DNA from: Desulfotignum sp.
GTDB lineage: Bacteria > Desulfobacterota > Desulfobacteria > Desulfobacterales > Desulfobacteraceae
Assembly: GCA_011390635.1 (NCBI GenBank)
Contig: JAABSA010000039.1
Location: 1-33,356 of the forward strand
Direction of reading: 5' to 3'
DNA: 33,356 nt
Shown one piece after another: positions 24,327 through 32,377 of this stretch. Every line of letters begins with the position of its first letter. Positions within the stretch are counted from its first letter, which is position 1. Both the position numbers and the translations under genes were made by a program. The notes under the pieces were generated by a model. The model saw only the letters and a list, made by a program, of their open reading frames with translations, made no database searches and was not told the origin of the DNA.

Positions 24327-25739
24327 TCAGTACACCTGCACCTGGTTCCGCCCGTTTTCCTTTGCTTTATACATCGCAAGATCAGCTCTTTCAAATAAGC
24401 CTGAATGGGTATCTTCTCCTTGTTTTATCTGGGAAATACCGATACTCACGGTTATCCGCACCGTTTCCTGCCTGTATAAAAATTCTATTTTCTCAATTGT
24501 CTGCCGGATTTTTTCAGCGACATTTCTGGCACCGCGTTCATCTGTCTCAGGCATGATCACCGTGAACTCCTCCCCCCCATAGCGTGCCAGCATATCATTT
24601 TTGCGCAGCAGCGGCATGGTCCGGGCAATGATTTCCTTGAGGCATCGGTCCCCGATGGCATGACCGAACCTGTCATTGATGGTCTTGAAACGATCCGCAT
24701 CCATTATCAAAAGGGAAAACATGGTGCCGTATCGCTTGAACCGCTCCAGTTCATCTGCCATTTTTTTGTCATAGGCCCTGCGGTTATAAGCTCCGGTCAA
24801 CTGGTCCTGGTGCAGTTTTTTCTCCAGTTCTTCAGAATACCGGGTGGCTTCATCCAGTTCCTGCCGCAATTTTGCAAACCCGGTTTTGAATCCATGCTGG
24901 TTCTTCTCTGCAGACCGGCGGATGGACTGGTCTGTCAACTGCTTTTTGGAAAGGGCGTTGTCAATGGACGCCAGGCGCTGGTTGACCTGGCGCTTCAAAT
25001 CCTCCAGACTGTCTGTCACATCTGATGCAGTCTGCAATTGCTGCAGTTCATTACTCAGTATTGTTTCAAACCCAGTGTTGGATGCAACCATGGAATGGGT
25101 ATGTTCATAGGAATCAGCCAGTTTGGTTTCAATTTCAAGGATTTTACCCACAATTTCCCGAATAAAGATGATTACTTTTTCCCGGTCCTGGCTGGTATCG
25201 GAAATATACACAAGCACCAGACTGAAAATGCTTTCCCTGATATCGGAAATATCACTGGTATCATTGGCTCTTGTCAGCATTTCAAGAATATTGTCAAGGC
25301 GGGATACATATTTTTTTTCCAGGCTGGCCCGCAGCTTATTGAGCACGTCGTGGTAATCTTCTTTAAAGGTATCGATAAGATTTTCAGAAGACGGCTTTAA
25401 AAATGAGGACAGTATGCCTTTTTTCTTTTTCACCGGTACAGGCCCGATGTCATCCTGGATCATGGCGGTTTTCAGCTGCTCAAATATATAGGCCATTTTC
25501 TCGAAAGAAGCCCCTTTGGTAAAGGCCTGACCCAGATTCCGGCAGGCCTTTGAAAAGGCGGTATCCCCGGTGCCCACCACATCCAGAACAAGGGGCAGAT
25601 ATTTGCGGTACATGCGCTCGGTACGTTCAAACCGCTCCTCAAGGCTGTCCAGTTCCTTAATCAATTCACTTTTCTGGGATTGCAGTTTTTTGATCTGCTC
25701 CTGCAGCAGGTCATCTTTTTCCTCAGTTGGTGTTTTCAT
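24327..25739 (-). CDS. Soluble diguanylate cyclase (GGDEF) with long helical N-terminus
   Basis: It makes the second messenger c-di-GMP from two GTP. The protein has 470 residues with no membrane segment and no receiver domain. Residues 1-40 are a strong coiled coil (LQEQIKKLQSQKSELIKEL), and 40-310 are mostly helical, of unknown type, ending in another coil before the GGDEF domain at about 312-470. The active site is GGEEF (388-392), and an inhibitory I-site RKND lies at 379-382, five residues before it, so product feedback is expected. It is divergent from ftsY. The sensory input cannot be read from the sequence. Confidence 0.93.
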   Translation of the reverse strand: MKTPTEEKDDLLQEQIKKLQSQKSELIKELDSLEERFERTERMYRKYLPLVLDVVGTGDTAFSKACRNLGQAFTKGASFEKMAYIFEQLKTAMIQDDIGPVPVKKKKGILSSFLKPSSENLIDTFKEDYHDVLNKLRASLEKKYVSRLDNILEMLTRANDTSDISDIRESIFSLVLVYISDTSQDREKVIIFIREIVGKILEIETKLADSYEHTHSMVASNTGFETILSNELQQLQTASDVTDSLEDLKRQVNQRLASIDNALSKKQLTDQSIRRSAEKNQHGFKTGFAKLRQELDEATRYSEELEKKLHQDQLTGAYNRRAYDKKMADELERFKRYGTMFSLLIMDADRFKTINDRFGHAIGDRCLKEIIARTMPLLRKNDMLARYGGEEFTVIMPETDERGARNVAEKIRQTIEKIEFLYRQETVRITVSIGISQIKQGEDTHSGLFERADLAMYKAKENGRNQVQVY

Positions 25740-25922
25740 GGCATGTCCATAGTTTCGGGTTTGGGTGATGTGATGTATAATGTAGCGGTCTATCCTTGGA
25801 AAGTAAAGTATTTATGCACATGGAAGTTACAGGCGGTGGCCTGGTTTCTATGCTTGATTTGATTTCGGGAAAATTGTAAAAGGGCATACACATCCACAAC
25901 AAGAACCAAAGGAGAAAAACCC

Positions 25923-26882
25923 GTGGCTTTCAGTATATTCAAAAAAAAAGACCAAGAAAACAAACCATCTGAAACCGGTATTTTCAGCCGTTTGAAGACC
26001 GGTCTGAGCAAGACCCGTGATGTATTGAATACAGATATCAATGCGTTGTTCAAATCCAACCGGAAAATTGATGACAGCCTGTTTGAAGAGCTGGAAGAAC
26101 TGCTGATCACCTCGGATATGGGCATGGATATCACCATGGACATGATGGACCGGATAAGAAAACGCTCCGGCCGCCTGTCCACTGCCGACCAGGTGAAATC
26201 CGTACTGAAAGAAGAACTCATCGCCCTTTTTCCCCAAAAACCGGAATCGGCAGCACCACCTGTTCTAACCAGACCCCATGTGATCATGGTGGTGGGTGTC
26301 AACGGCACCGGCAAAACCACCACATTAGGCAAACTGGCCACCCAGTTCACCCGCCAGGGCAAAAAAGTCCTCATTGCCGCTGCCGACACCTTCAGGGCCG
26401 CAGCCATTGAACAGGTTGAAATCTGGGCAGACCGGGCCGGGGCATCCATTGTCAAACACAAGCAGGGGGCAGATCCGGCAGCAGTGGCCTATGATGCAGT
26501 GGAAGCGGCCATGGCAAGGGGGATTGACATCCTGCTCATCGACACGGCCGGCCGGCTCCATACCCAGAAAAACCTGATGGAAGAATTAAAAAAAATCAAG
26601 CGCACCGTGGCAAAAAAAATGCCGCAGGCACCCCATGAAGTGCTCATGGTACTGGATGCCACCACCGGCCAGAACGCCATATCCCAGGCAAAAATGTTTC
26701 ATGAGGCAGTGGGGGTAACACAACTGGCCGTAACCAAGCTGGACGGCACAGCCAAAGGAGGCATTGTGGCTGCGGTTTCCAGCACTATGGACCTGCCCAT
26801 ACGCTGCATCGGTGTGGGAGAAGGTCTTGACGACCTCCAGGCGTTTGAAGCCGACCGATTTATCAATGCATTGTTTGACTGA
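25923..26882 (+). CDS. ftsY: Signal recognition particle receptor FtsY
   Basis: The SRP receptor GTPase that docks ribosome-SRP complexes at the inner membrane. The protein has 319 residues, with a short N-terminal part in place of the long acidic A domain of E. coli. The NG domain shows GVNGTGKTT (125-133), DTFRAAA (155-161), DTAGR (207-211) and TKLDGTAKGG. The start is GTG 25923 with a strong AAAGGAG. A 183-base divergent gap separates it from the diguanylate cyclase. Confidence 0.97.
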   Translation: MAFSIFKKKDQENKPSETGIFSRLKTGLSKTRDVLNTDINALFKSNRKIDDSLFEELEELLITSDMGMDITMDMMDRIRKRSGRLSTADQVKSVLKEELIALFPQKPESAAPPVLTRPHVIMVVGVNGTGKTTTLGKLATQFTRQGKKVLIAAADTFRAAAIEQVEIWADRAGASIVKHKQGADPAAVAYDAVEAAMARGIDILLIDTAGRLHTQKNLMEELKKIKRTVAKKMPQAPHEVLMVLDATTGQNAISQAKMFHEAVGVTQLAVTKLDGTAKGGIVAAVSSTMDLPIRCIGVGEGLDDLQAFEADRFINALFD

Positions 26883-26960
26883 CCCGGGATTTTTTACCCC
26901 CAGTGCCTGCACACCCCTGTTTTTTTAAATCTTTGCTCTTTTACGCAACTCGCCGGCGTT

Positions 26961-27002
26961 ACTGTCAGGTTTGGTGCCGGGCATAGGCTCGGCAGGATCG
27001 CT
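26961..27002. repeat. Dispersed 42-bp repeat, copy 2
   Basis: This is the same element as at 5602-5643 in the same orientation, with three mismatches. Here the central palindrome is broken (GGTGCCGGGCATA). It sits between ftsY and the LysE-family gene and ends 16 bases before the chosen start of the latter. It adds a spurious open stretch (MVPGIGSAGSLL) to that gene. Confidence 0.85.
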
Positions 27003-27018
27003 TTTGAAAGGCCTTGTC

Positions 27019-27651
27019 ATGTTTGGAATCGAAAATTATACCGGATTTGTAGCAGCTGCCATTATTCTCAATCTTACCCCCGGGGCAGACACCCTGTATA
27101 TTCTGACCCGGAGTATTGCCCAGGGCAGCCGGGCCGGTCTGGTTTCCGTGGCAGGCATCATGTCCGGTTGTGTTGTCCATGTTCTGGCAGCAGCATTCGG
27201 CCTGTCCTTAATCCTGTCCACATCAGCCGTTGCTTTTTTTCTGGTGAAATGGGCAGGTGCCCTTTACCTGATTTTTCTGGGCATAAAGGCGCTGACATCC
27301 AGGGTCCCGGCATTTGAGACCAGGAATGCACGGTTTTCAGACAGAGATCTGATCACCATTTACAAACAGGGGGTGATTACCAATGTACTCAACCCCAAAG
27401 TGGCCCTGTTTTTTTTGTCTTTTCTGCCGCAGTTCATCAACCCGGCAGATGCCCTGGGTCCTTTGCCTTTCCTGGTCCTGGGGGGTACCTTTCTTTTCAC
27501 CGGGACCATCTGGTGCCTGATTTTAACCCGGGCTGCCGGCCTTATGACCCGGACACTGCGTGAAAATGCCCGTATCGGCATCTGGATGCAAAAATCATCC
27601 GGCATTGTTTTTATCGCCTTCGGGCTGAAACTGGCATTTGATAACAGATAA
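27019..27651 (+). CDS. LysE/RhtB-family exporter
   Basis: An inner-membrane carrier that exports amino acids or related metabolites. The protein has 210 residues with about six hydrophobic segments. The start MFGIENYTGFVAAAIILNLTPGAD includes the family motif LTPGADTLY, and a second motif GVITNVLNPKVALFFLSFLPQF is in the middle. ATG 27019 is preferred: GAAAGG lies upstream, and the 16 codons before it derive from the dispersed repeat. The substrate cannot be assigned from sequence. It ends 53 bases before the convergent GntR-family gene. Confidence 0.92.
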   Translation: MFGIENYTGFVAAAIILNLTPGADTLYILTRSIAQGSRAGLVSVAGIMSGCVVHVLAAAFGLSLILSTSAVAFFLVKWAGALYLIFLGIKALTSRVPAFETRNARFSDRDLITIYKQGVITNVLNPKVALFFLSFLPQFINPADALGPLPFLVLGGTFLFTGTIWCLILTRAAGLMTRTLRENARIGIWMQKSSGIVFIAFGLKLAFDNR

Positions 27652-27704
27652 GCTGGAAAACTGCGTGTGAAATGAAATCAAAAACGCGTAACTTTATAGG
27701 TGGC

Positions 27705-28349
27705 TCATAAAGAGGTATTAAAAAATTTCTGACGCAGCCGTTCAAAATGCTCTTTAATTCTGTTTTGCCGGACAGCACCCAGCTGTTTTGTATTTTGGGA
27801 GGTAATCAAATCTGACATTTCATCGATTTCTTGTGCCGTGCTGCGGACCTCTTCGTTCCAGTCACCTTTGTCCATAACCACATACCACAATCTGAAGCTC
27901 TGGGTATAAAGCCGTTCCGTCACCTCTTTCAATACCGGGTTGCCCGCGGCATCATGGATGATATCTCGAATGGCAAAGTCCACTTGTGCAAGGGCTTTGC
28001 GGTTTTTGTCGTCAATCAGGGCATCGCATTTTTTCCCCAGGTCATAAAGAAGATTCAGATGGGTGTTGTTGAGCTGGCCTCCGGCCAGTTGACCCTCAAA
28101 AGCCTCACATTCAAACCGCACCTGGAAGACGTTCATTATTTTGCTGAATTCAATTTCTGTCACCATGCTGCCGGTCCGGGGAATAATTCTGACCAGTTGT
28201 TCCCATTCCAGTCGATTGAGCACATCCCGCACAGGAGAACGGCTGATACCGAATTCTCCAGCCAGTATTTTTTCGTTGAGAATCTGACCGGGCTGATAAT
28301 CCAGATACAATATCCGATCCCGCATGATCTGATAGATGGTGTGGTTCAT
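27705..28349 (-). CDS. GntR-family regulator, FCD (FadR/VanR) subfamily
   Basis: A ligand-responsive repressor or activator. The protein has 214 residues: an N-terminal winged HTH (about 1-70, with EKILAGEFGISRSPVRDVLNRLE), then an all-helical FCD ligand-binding domain with candidate metal-site residues in FAIRDIIHDAAG and RQNRIKEHFERL. It is divergent from the racemase/TRAP cluster, the usual position for the local regulator. A palindrome TGGTATACCA, of the type bound by FCD regulators, overlaps the promoter of the divergent operon. The Shine-Dalgarno is weak. The effector is probably the transported amino or imino acid (inference). Confidence 0.93.
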   Translation of the reverse strand: MNHTIYQIMRDRILYLDYQPGQILNEKILAGEFGISRSPVRDVLNRLEWEQLVRIIPRTGSMVTEIEFSKIMNVFQVRFECEAFEGQLAGGQLNNTHLNLLYDLGKKCDALIDDKNRKALAQVDFAIRDIIHDAAGNPVLKEVTERLYTQSFRLWYVVMDKGDWNEEVRSTAQEIDEMSDLITSQNTKQLGAVRQNRIKEHFERLRQKFFNTSL

Positions 28350-28441
28350 AAATATCTGCCTTGTTTCACATCGTTAATACCGCTCTGCAAAGTGTTGCCG
28401 CTTTTTGTAAAAAATTTATACCAAAAACACAATAAAAAAGC

Positions 28442-28471
28442 TTGACATGAAAATTCACTCACTGGTATACC
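28442..28471 (+). promoter_or_regulatory. Candidate promoter of the racemase/TRAP operon
   Basis: TTGACA (28442-28447), a perfect -35, is followed after 18 bases by TATACC (28466-28471) as -10. It lies about 95 bases upstream of the first gene. The -10 falls inside the palindromic operator described separately. Confidence 0.6.
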
Positions 28472-28472
28472 A
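28463..28472. promoter_or_regulatory. Palindromic operator TGGTATACCA for the adjacent GntR/FCD regulator
   Basis: A perfect ten-base palindrome of the TnGTATACnA type known for FCD-subfamily GntR regulators. It covers the -10 element of the likely operon promoter, so binding would block RNA polymerase; repression is inferred from that geometry. A degenerate half-like site (TTTATACCA) lies near 28415-28423. Confidence 0.6.
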
Positions 28473-28567
28473 TTAACAGGGTTTGTAATATAAATAAAGG
28501 TATTTCTTATAGAAATTTAATAGTTTCATACGTTCTGGCAGGTTTCCCCTTTGTTCGATGGAGGACA

Positions 28568-29302
28568 ATGACTGTTTATCACATCAAAAGAAAGACCCAG
28601 GCATGGTATGGGGAATCCATTGGTATCCTGATTCTGGACGCAGCCTACCCGTGCATTCCCGGAAATATCGGCAATGCCGGCACCTTTGATTTTCCGGTGC
28701 GGTATCAAAAGGTGGCGGATGCATCCATCGACCGCCTGCTCAATCAGCAGGACCCCTCCCTGGCAGAACCCTTCATACAGGCCGCCCAAAAACTTCAGGA
28801 TCAGGGCGTGCGTGCCGTGACCGGCGCCTGTGGATTCATGGCGCTTTTTCAGCAGGAAGTGGCCAAAAGTGTGGATATCCCGGTTTTTCTTTCCAGTCTT
28901 TTACAGATCCCGTTTATCCATCAGATAACAAAGAAAAAAATCGGCATCATAACAGCCAATGCCGGTTGCCTTCAACCCAGGCATTTTACATCCGTGGGGG
29001 TTTCACAAAATTTACCCCTGGTGGTGGCCGGAATGGAAAACCAGCCGGAATTCAGGGATGCGGTCCTTCTGGAAAAAGGCAGCCTGGATTCCGACAAAAT
29101 CCAGAATGAAGTTGTGGAAGTGGCAAAAGAGTTGGTTCAAAAACATCCTGATGTCGGCAGCATCCTTCTTGAATGCAGTGATCTGCCGCCGTATGCCCAT
29201 GCTGTCCAGGCGGCGGTCAAACTGCCGGTGTTTGATTTTTTTACCATGATCAACTACGTGCATACAGCACTTGTGCGCAGTCCTTTTTCAGGATTCATGT
29301 AG
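28568..29302 (+). CDS. Asp/Glu/hydantoin racemase-family protein
   Basis: The fold racemises or cleaves small carboxylates using two cysteines. The 244-residue protein has both: C88 in VTGACGFMALFQ and C203 in LLECSDLPPYA. IGIITANAG in the middle is typical. It starts after GGAGG, and it is the first gene downstream of the operator, followed by the TRAP transporter. In the family, substrates include aspartate, hydantoins and maleate, so the reaction here is open. The gene context favours an amino-acid racemase acting on what the transporter brings in. It could also be a decarboxylase-like arylmalonate homologue, but the two Cys argue against that. Confidence 0.85.
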   Translation: MTVYHIKRKTQAWYGESIGILILDAAYPCIPGNIGNAGTFDFPVRYQKVADASIDRLLNQQDPSLAEPFIQAAQKLQDQGVRAVTGACGFMALFQQEVAKSVDIPVFLSSLLQIPFIHQITKKKIGIITANAGCLQPRHFTSVGVSQNLPLVVAGMENQPEFRDAVLLEKGSLDSDKIQNEVVEVAKELVQKHPDVGSILLECSDLPPYAHAVQAAVKLPVFDFFTMINYVHTALVRSPFSGFM

Positions 29303-29343
29303 ATGCGGTTATACAAGAGATTTGGAAATCGAGGTTTCAAGAG

Positions 29344-29376
29344 CAGCATAGATATGTTATCTATATATTCATGCTG
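29344..29376. promoter_or_regulatory. Interrupted inverted repeat before dctP
   Basis: CAGCAT (29344-29349) and ATGCTG (29371-29376) flank AGATA-TGT-TATCT (29350-29362). It lies 25 bases before dctP, just upstream of the AAGGAGG. It could be a leader hairpin that stabilises or controls the dctP message, or a binding site. A half-site-like GTTATACAA at 29308-29316 resembles one half of the upstream operator. Evidence is structural only. Confidence 0.35.
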
Positions 29377-29401
29377 ATAATTTTATATCAAGGAGGAAAA
29401 C

Positions 29402-30460
29402 ATGATGAAAAAAAGACTGTTTATTCGAGGACTTGCCGTATCATTGATCTGCGGGCTGCTGCTGATTACAGCGGCACCCCAGGTACAAGCCAAGGACGAA
29501 GTATTTAAATGGCAGCCGTCATCCTGGCTCCCGTCCGGTGTAAGCTGGGACACCATCGGTTATGTGTCGAAAAAGGTGGAAAAGATGTCCAACGGACGTC
29601 TGCAGATGACCCCGAGTTCACCCGGCGCTATTGTGCCGGTTGCCGAGCAGCTCAGTGCCGTCGGCATGGGGATCATGAAAGCTACATTCATCTGGCCGGG
29701 GTACTTCCCTGGTGAACTGCCGGTTGCATTCATGCATGGCGACTGTTTTGCCGCTCCCAAAACCATTGGAGAGCTGCGCTATCTTTATGAAACCTATGAA
29801 GACGGCAAAATCATGGACATACTGCGCAAGGAATATGCCAAACACGGGGTACACCTGGTGGGCAACATGTACTGGACACTGGATAACCTCATGATTTCCA
29901 AAAAACCCATTAACGGTGTGGATGATATCAACGGCATGAAATTCAGGACATCTGAATTGATCGCTCTGCAGCTGGCTGATCTGGGCGCCGGCACCATCTG
30001 GGTTCCCGGAGATGAGATCTATACCATGCTGTCCACAGGCGCTGTGGATGCCATTACCTTTTCCCATGCAGCAGATATGGTGGATATGGGATTTCATGAA
30101 GTCACCAAATACTGGATCAAATATCCCAAAGCTGTAGGACCTGCAGCAGATGCCCTGATTGTGAACCTCAAAGAATGGAACAAACTGCCGGATGACCTGA
30201 AAGCCATTTTGGAAACAGCGGTTGAAGCCGGTACAGCAAGAAACGATTACGAGGCTGAACGCAAAATAGCTGAAGCATGGGAATACGTTGAAGGAAAAGG
30301 CATTGAAATCATCGAATGGTCGGAAAAAGATGCCAAAATCCTGGCGGGAAAAGCCAGGGAAGTGGTGCCGGAAAAATATCTGAAAGACCCTGCCTTTGCT
30401 GAAATTTTCAGCATCGTTGACAAATGGGCTGTTGAAATGGGTTACTGGGAAAAAAAATAA
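29402..30460 (+). CDS. dctP: TRAP transporter substrate-binding protein (DctP family)
   Basis: A periplasmic receptor that hands a carboxylate substrate to the DctQM membrane proteins. The protein has 352 residues with a signal peptide (positive MMKKRLFIRG, hydrophobic core 11-25, likely cleavage after QVQA at 30). The conserved Arg that clamps the ligand carboxylate is R182 in GMKFRTSEL. LSTGAVDAITFSHAADM is the usual family block. A strong AAGGAGG precedes the ATG. It is separated from dctQ by a perfect inverted repeat, fitting higher output of the receptor than of the membrane parts. The substrate is not readable from sequence; neighbours suggest an amino or imino acid. Confidence 0.95.
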   Translation: MMKKRLFIRGLAVSLICGLLLITAAPQVQAKDEVFKWQPSSWLPSGVSWDTIGYVSKKVEKMSNGRLQMTPSSPGAIVPVAEQLSAVGMGIMKATFIWPGYFPGELPVAFMHGDCFAAPKTIGELRYLYETYEDGKIMDILRKEYAKHGVHLVGNMYWTLDNLMISKKPINGVDDINGMKFRTSELIALQLADLGAGTIWVPGDEIYTMLSTGAVDAITFSHAADMVDMGFHEVTKYWIKYPKAVGPAADALIVNLKEWNKLPDDLKAILETAVEAGTARNDYEAERKIAEAWEYVEGKGIEIIEWSEKDAKILAGKAREVVPEKYLKDPAFAEIFSIVDKWAVEMGYWEKK

Positions 30461-30471
30461 ACATCCTTTAT

Positions 30472-30509
30472 GAAAAAGACCTTTCTGCAAATCCGGAAAG
30501 GTCTTTTTC
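30472..30509 (+). terminator. Perfect stem-loop between dctP and dctQ (attenuator/terminator)
   Basis: GAAAAAGACCTTTC (30472-30485) and GAAAGGTCTTTTTC (30496-30509) are perfect 14-base inverted arms with a 10-base loop, ending in five T. It should act as a partial terminator, or stabilise the 3' end of dctP mRNA, giving more receptor than membrane subunits. Confidence 0.8.
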
Positions 30510-30552
30510 ACATCTAACTACTCATCCAGGATAGAAAAAGAGAGGATTACGG

Positions 30553-31059
30553 ATGAAAAAAATCCTGGCCGTCATTGACGGTATCAGCGAATGGAGCGGC
30601 AAAATAGTCAGTTTTCTGATTGTTTTCATCGTGGCAATTCTGCTGTATGAGGTTGCCATGCGGTTTGTGTTTAACGCCCCCACCAACTGGGCCCACGAGT
30701 TGACGATGCACATGTTCGGGTTTTTGTCTGTGCTGGCCGGGGCATATGTGCTGCGTTATGACGAGCATGTGAAAATCGATATCATTTACAATCTTTTTTC
30801 TCCAAGAGCCAGGGCCATTATTGACTCTTTTACCTATCTGGTTTTCTTTTTGTTTGTCGGTTTATTGCTGTGGTATAGTGCAGCCATTGCCTTGTGGGCC
30901 ATAAAAATTGGACAGACTGTTTCACCTTCCCCCTGGGGATCGCCTTTGTGGCCCACCAAGACTGCTGTGCCGGTGGCTGCCCTGCTCCTTCTTCTGCAGG
31001 GCATCGCGCAGTTCATTAGGGTTCTCACCTTCGCAATTACTGGAAAGGAATTAAAATGA
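30553..31059 (+). CDS. dctQ: TRAP transporter small membrane subunit (DctQ family)
   Basis: It supports the large subunit in the inner membrane. The protein has 168 residues with four predicted helices (about 15-37, 48-66, 88-110, 128-150). The family pattern RFVFNAPTNWAHELTMHMFG is present, followed by YDEHVKIDIIYN. It follows the intergenic stem-loop and overlaps dctM by four bases (ATGA). Confidence 0.93.
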   Translation: MKKILAVIDGISEWSGKIVSFLIVFIVAILLYEVAMRFVFNAPTNWAHELTMHMFGFLSVLAGAYVLRYDEHVKIDIIYNLFSPRARAIIDSFTYLVFFLFVGLLLWYSAAIALWAIKIGQTVSPSPWGSPLWPTKTAVPVAALLLLLQGIAQFIRVLTFAITGKELK

Positions 31060-32372
31060 CTGAATGGATTCCGATGGCGGTTTTGCTCACAGGGCTGATG
31101 ATGGGACTCATCTCCGGGTTTCCCATGGCGTTCACACTGGCGGGTACATCGGTTATTGCCGCCGTAATATTTTTAGGTCCGGACAGCCTGGGTTTTGTTG
31201 CCACCAATGTCTTTGGTATGATGTCCAACATGATTTTGATCGCCATGCCCCTGTTCATCTTCATGGCATGTGTCCTGGAAAAATCGGATGTTGCCCATGA
31301 CATGTATGCGTTTATTCACCAGATGCTGGGTCCTTTGCGAGGCGGCCTGGCCATGGGAACCGTGTTTATCTGTGCCATTATTGCAGCCATGTCAGGTGTC
31401 AGCACCACAGGGGTTGTTACCATGGGCATCATTGCCCTGCCCATCATGCTCAAGCAGCGGTATAAAAAAAGCATTGCCATAGGGCCCATACTGGCCGGGG
31501 GGGCGTTAGGTCTTCTGATTCCCCCCAGCGTATCTCTAATTATCTATGCCATGATTGCACGGGTTTCTATCGGCAGGCTGTTTGCCGGGGCCATTGTTCC
31601 CGGATTACTCCTGGTATTCGGGTATGTGGCCTATATCGGCATCAGAAGCTATTTGCAGCCCAGCCAGGCACCGGCACTCCCTCCTGAAGACCGGCTGCCC
31701 TGGGGTAAAAAACTGGCCCTGGGAAAAAGCCTTATCCTGCCTGTGCTGATCATTATTGCGGTGCTGGGTTCCATTTTCAAGGGCATTGCCTCTCCCACAG
31801 AAGCTGCTGCTGTAGGCGCCGGCGGTGCATTGATCAGTGCGGCGTTAAACGGTAAACTCAACTGGCAGATGCTCAAAGAATCGTGTTACCGGACCATGGG
31901 CATCAACGGGATGATCATGTGGATCCTTTTCGGTGCCACCTGCTTTACCAGTGTGTTTTTCCGCACCGGCGGGCAGACGATTATCAGTGACATGATGCTG
32001 GGCATTGAAAACCCGGTGTATATTTTCGGCATCATATTGCTGACCATGATTGTGCTGGGATTTTTCCTGGATGAAATCACCCAGATCATGATCACAGTAC
32101 CGGTGTTTCTGCCCATTATTGTACAGCTGGGCTATGACCCGGTGTGGTTCGGTGTGCTTTTCATGACCCAGGTGCAGATGGATTACCTGACTCCACCCTT
32201 TGGATTCTGCCTGTTCTACTTAAAGGGGGTGGCCCCGCCTGAGGTCAGTATGGGGGATATCTACCGTTCCATTTTTCCGTTTTTGTGCATCCAGTTGACC
32301 GTTGTACTGTTGATTTTGTTTTTCCCGCAGATCACTCTGTGGCTGCCTGACAGCGTATTCGGCATACGGTAG
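31056..32372 (+). CDS. dctM: TRAP transporter large permease subunit (DctM family)
   Basis: The sodium-driven translocation subunit, with about 12 membrane helices. The protein has 438 residues. It carries the family signatures AAMSGVSTTGVVTMGIIALP, GGALGLLIPPSVSLIIYAMI and FLDEITQIMITVPVFLPI, all in their normal places. Coupling to dctQ by the ATGA overlap ensures equal production. The next gene, a proline racemase homologue, starts five bases after its stop, so uptake and metabolism are in one operon. Confidence 0.97.
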   Translation: MTEWIPMAVLLTGLMMGLISGFPMAFTLAGTSVIAAVIFLGPDSLGFVATNVFGMMSNMILIAMPLFIFMACVLEKSDVAHDMYAFIHQMLGPLRGGLAMGTVFICAIIAAMSGVSTTGVVTMGIIALPIMLKQRYKKSIAIGPILAGGALGLLIPPSVSLIIYAMIARVSIGRLFAGAIVPGLLLVFGYVAYIGIRSYLQPSQAPALPPEDRLPWGKKLALGKSLILPVLIIIAVLGSIFKGIASPTEAAAVGAGGALISAALNGKLNWQMLKESCYRTMGINGMIMWILFGATCFTSVFFRTGGQTIISDMMLGIENPVYIFGIILLTMIVLGFFLDEITQIMITVPVFLPIIVQLGYDPVWFGVLFMTQVQMDYLTPPFGFCLFYLKGVAPPEVSMGDIYRSIFPFLCIQLTVVLLILFFPQITLWLPDSVFGIR

Positions 32373-32377
32373 AAAAA

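Noticed and set aside
25776-25781. TATAAT upstream of ftsY as a -10 element
   Set aside because: No acceptable -35 lies 16-18 bases upstream, and it is about 140 bases from the start, so it was not called a promoter.
29618-30511. A 297-codon minus-strand frame opposite dctP
   Set aside because: dctP has a signal peptide, family motifs and a strong Shine-Dalgarno; the opposite frame is a Phe-rich shadow.
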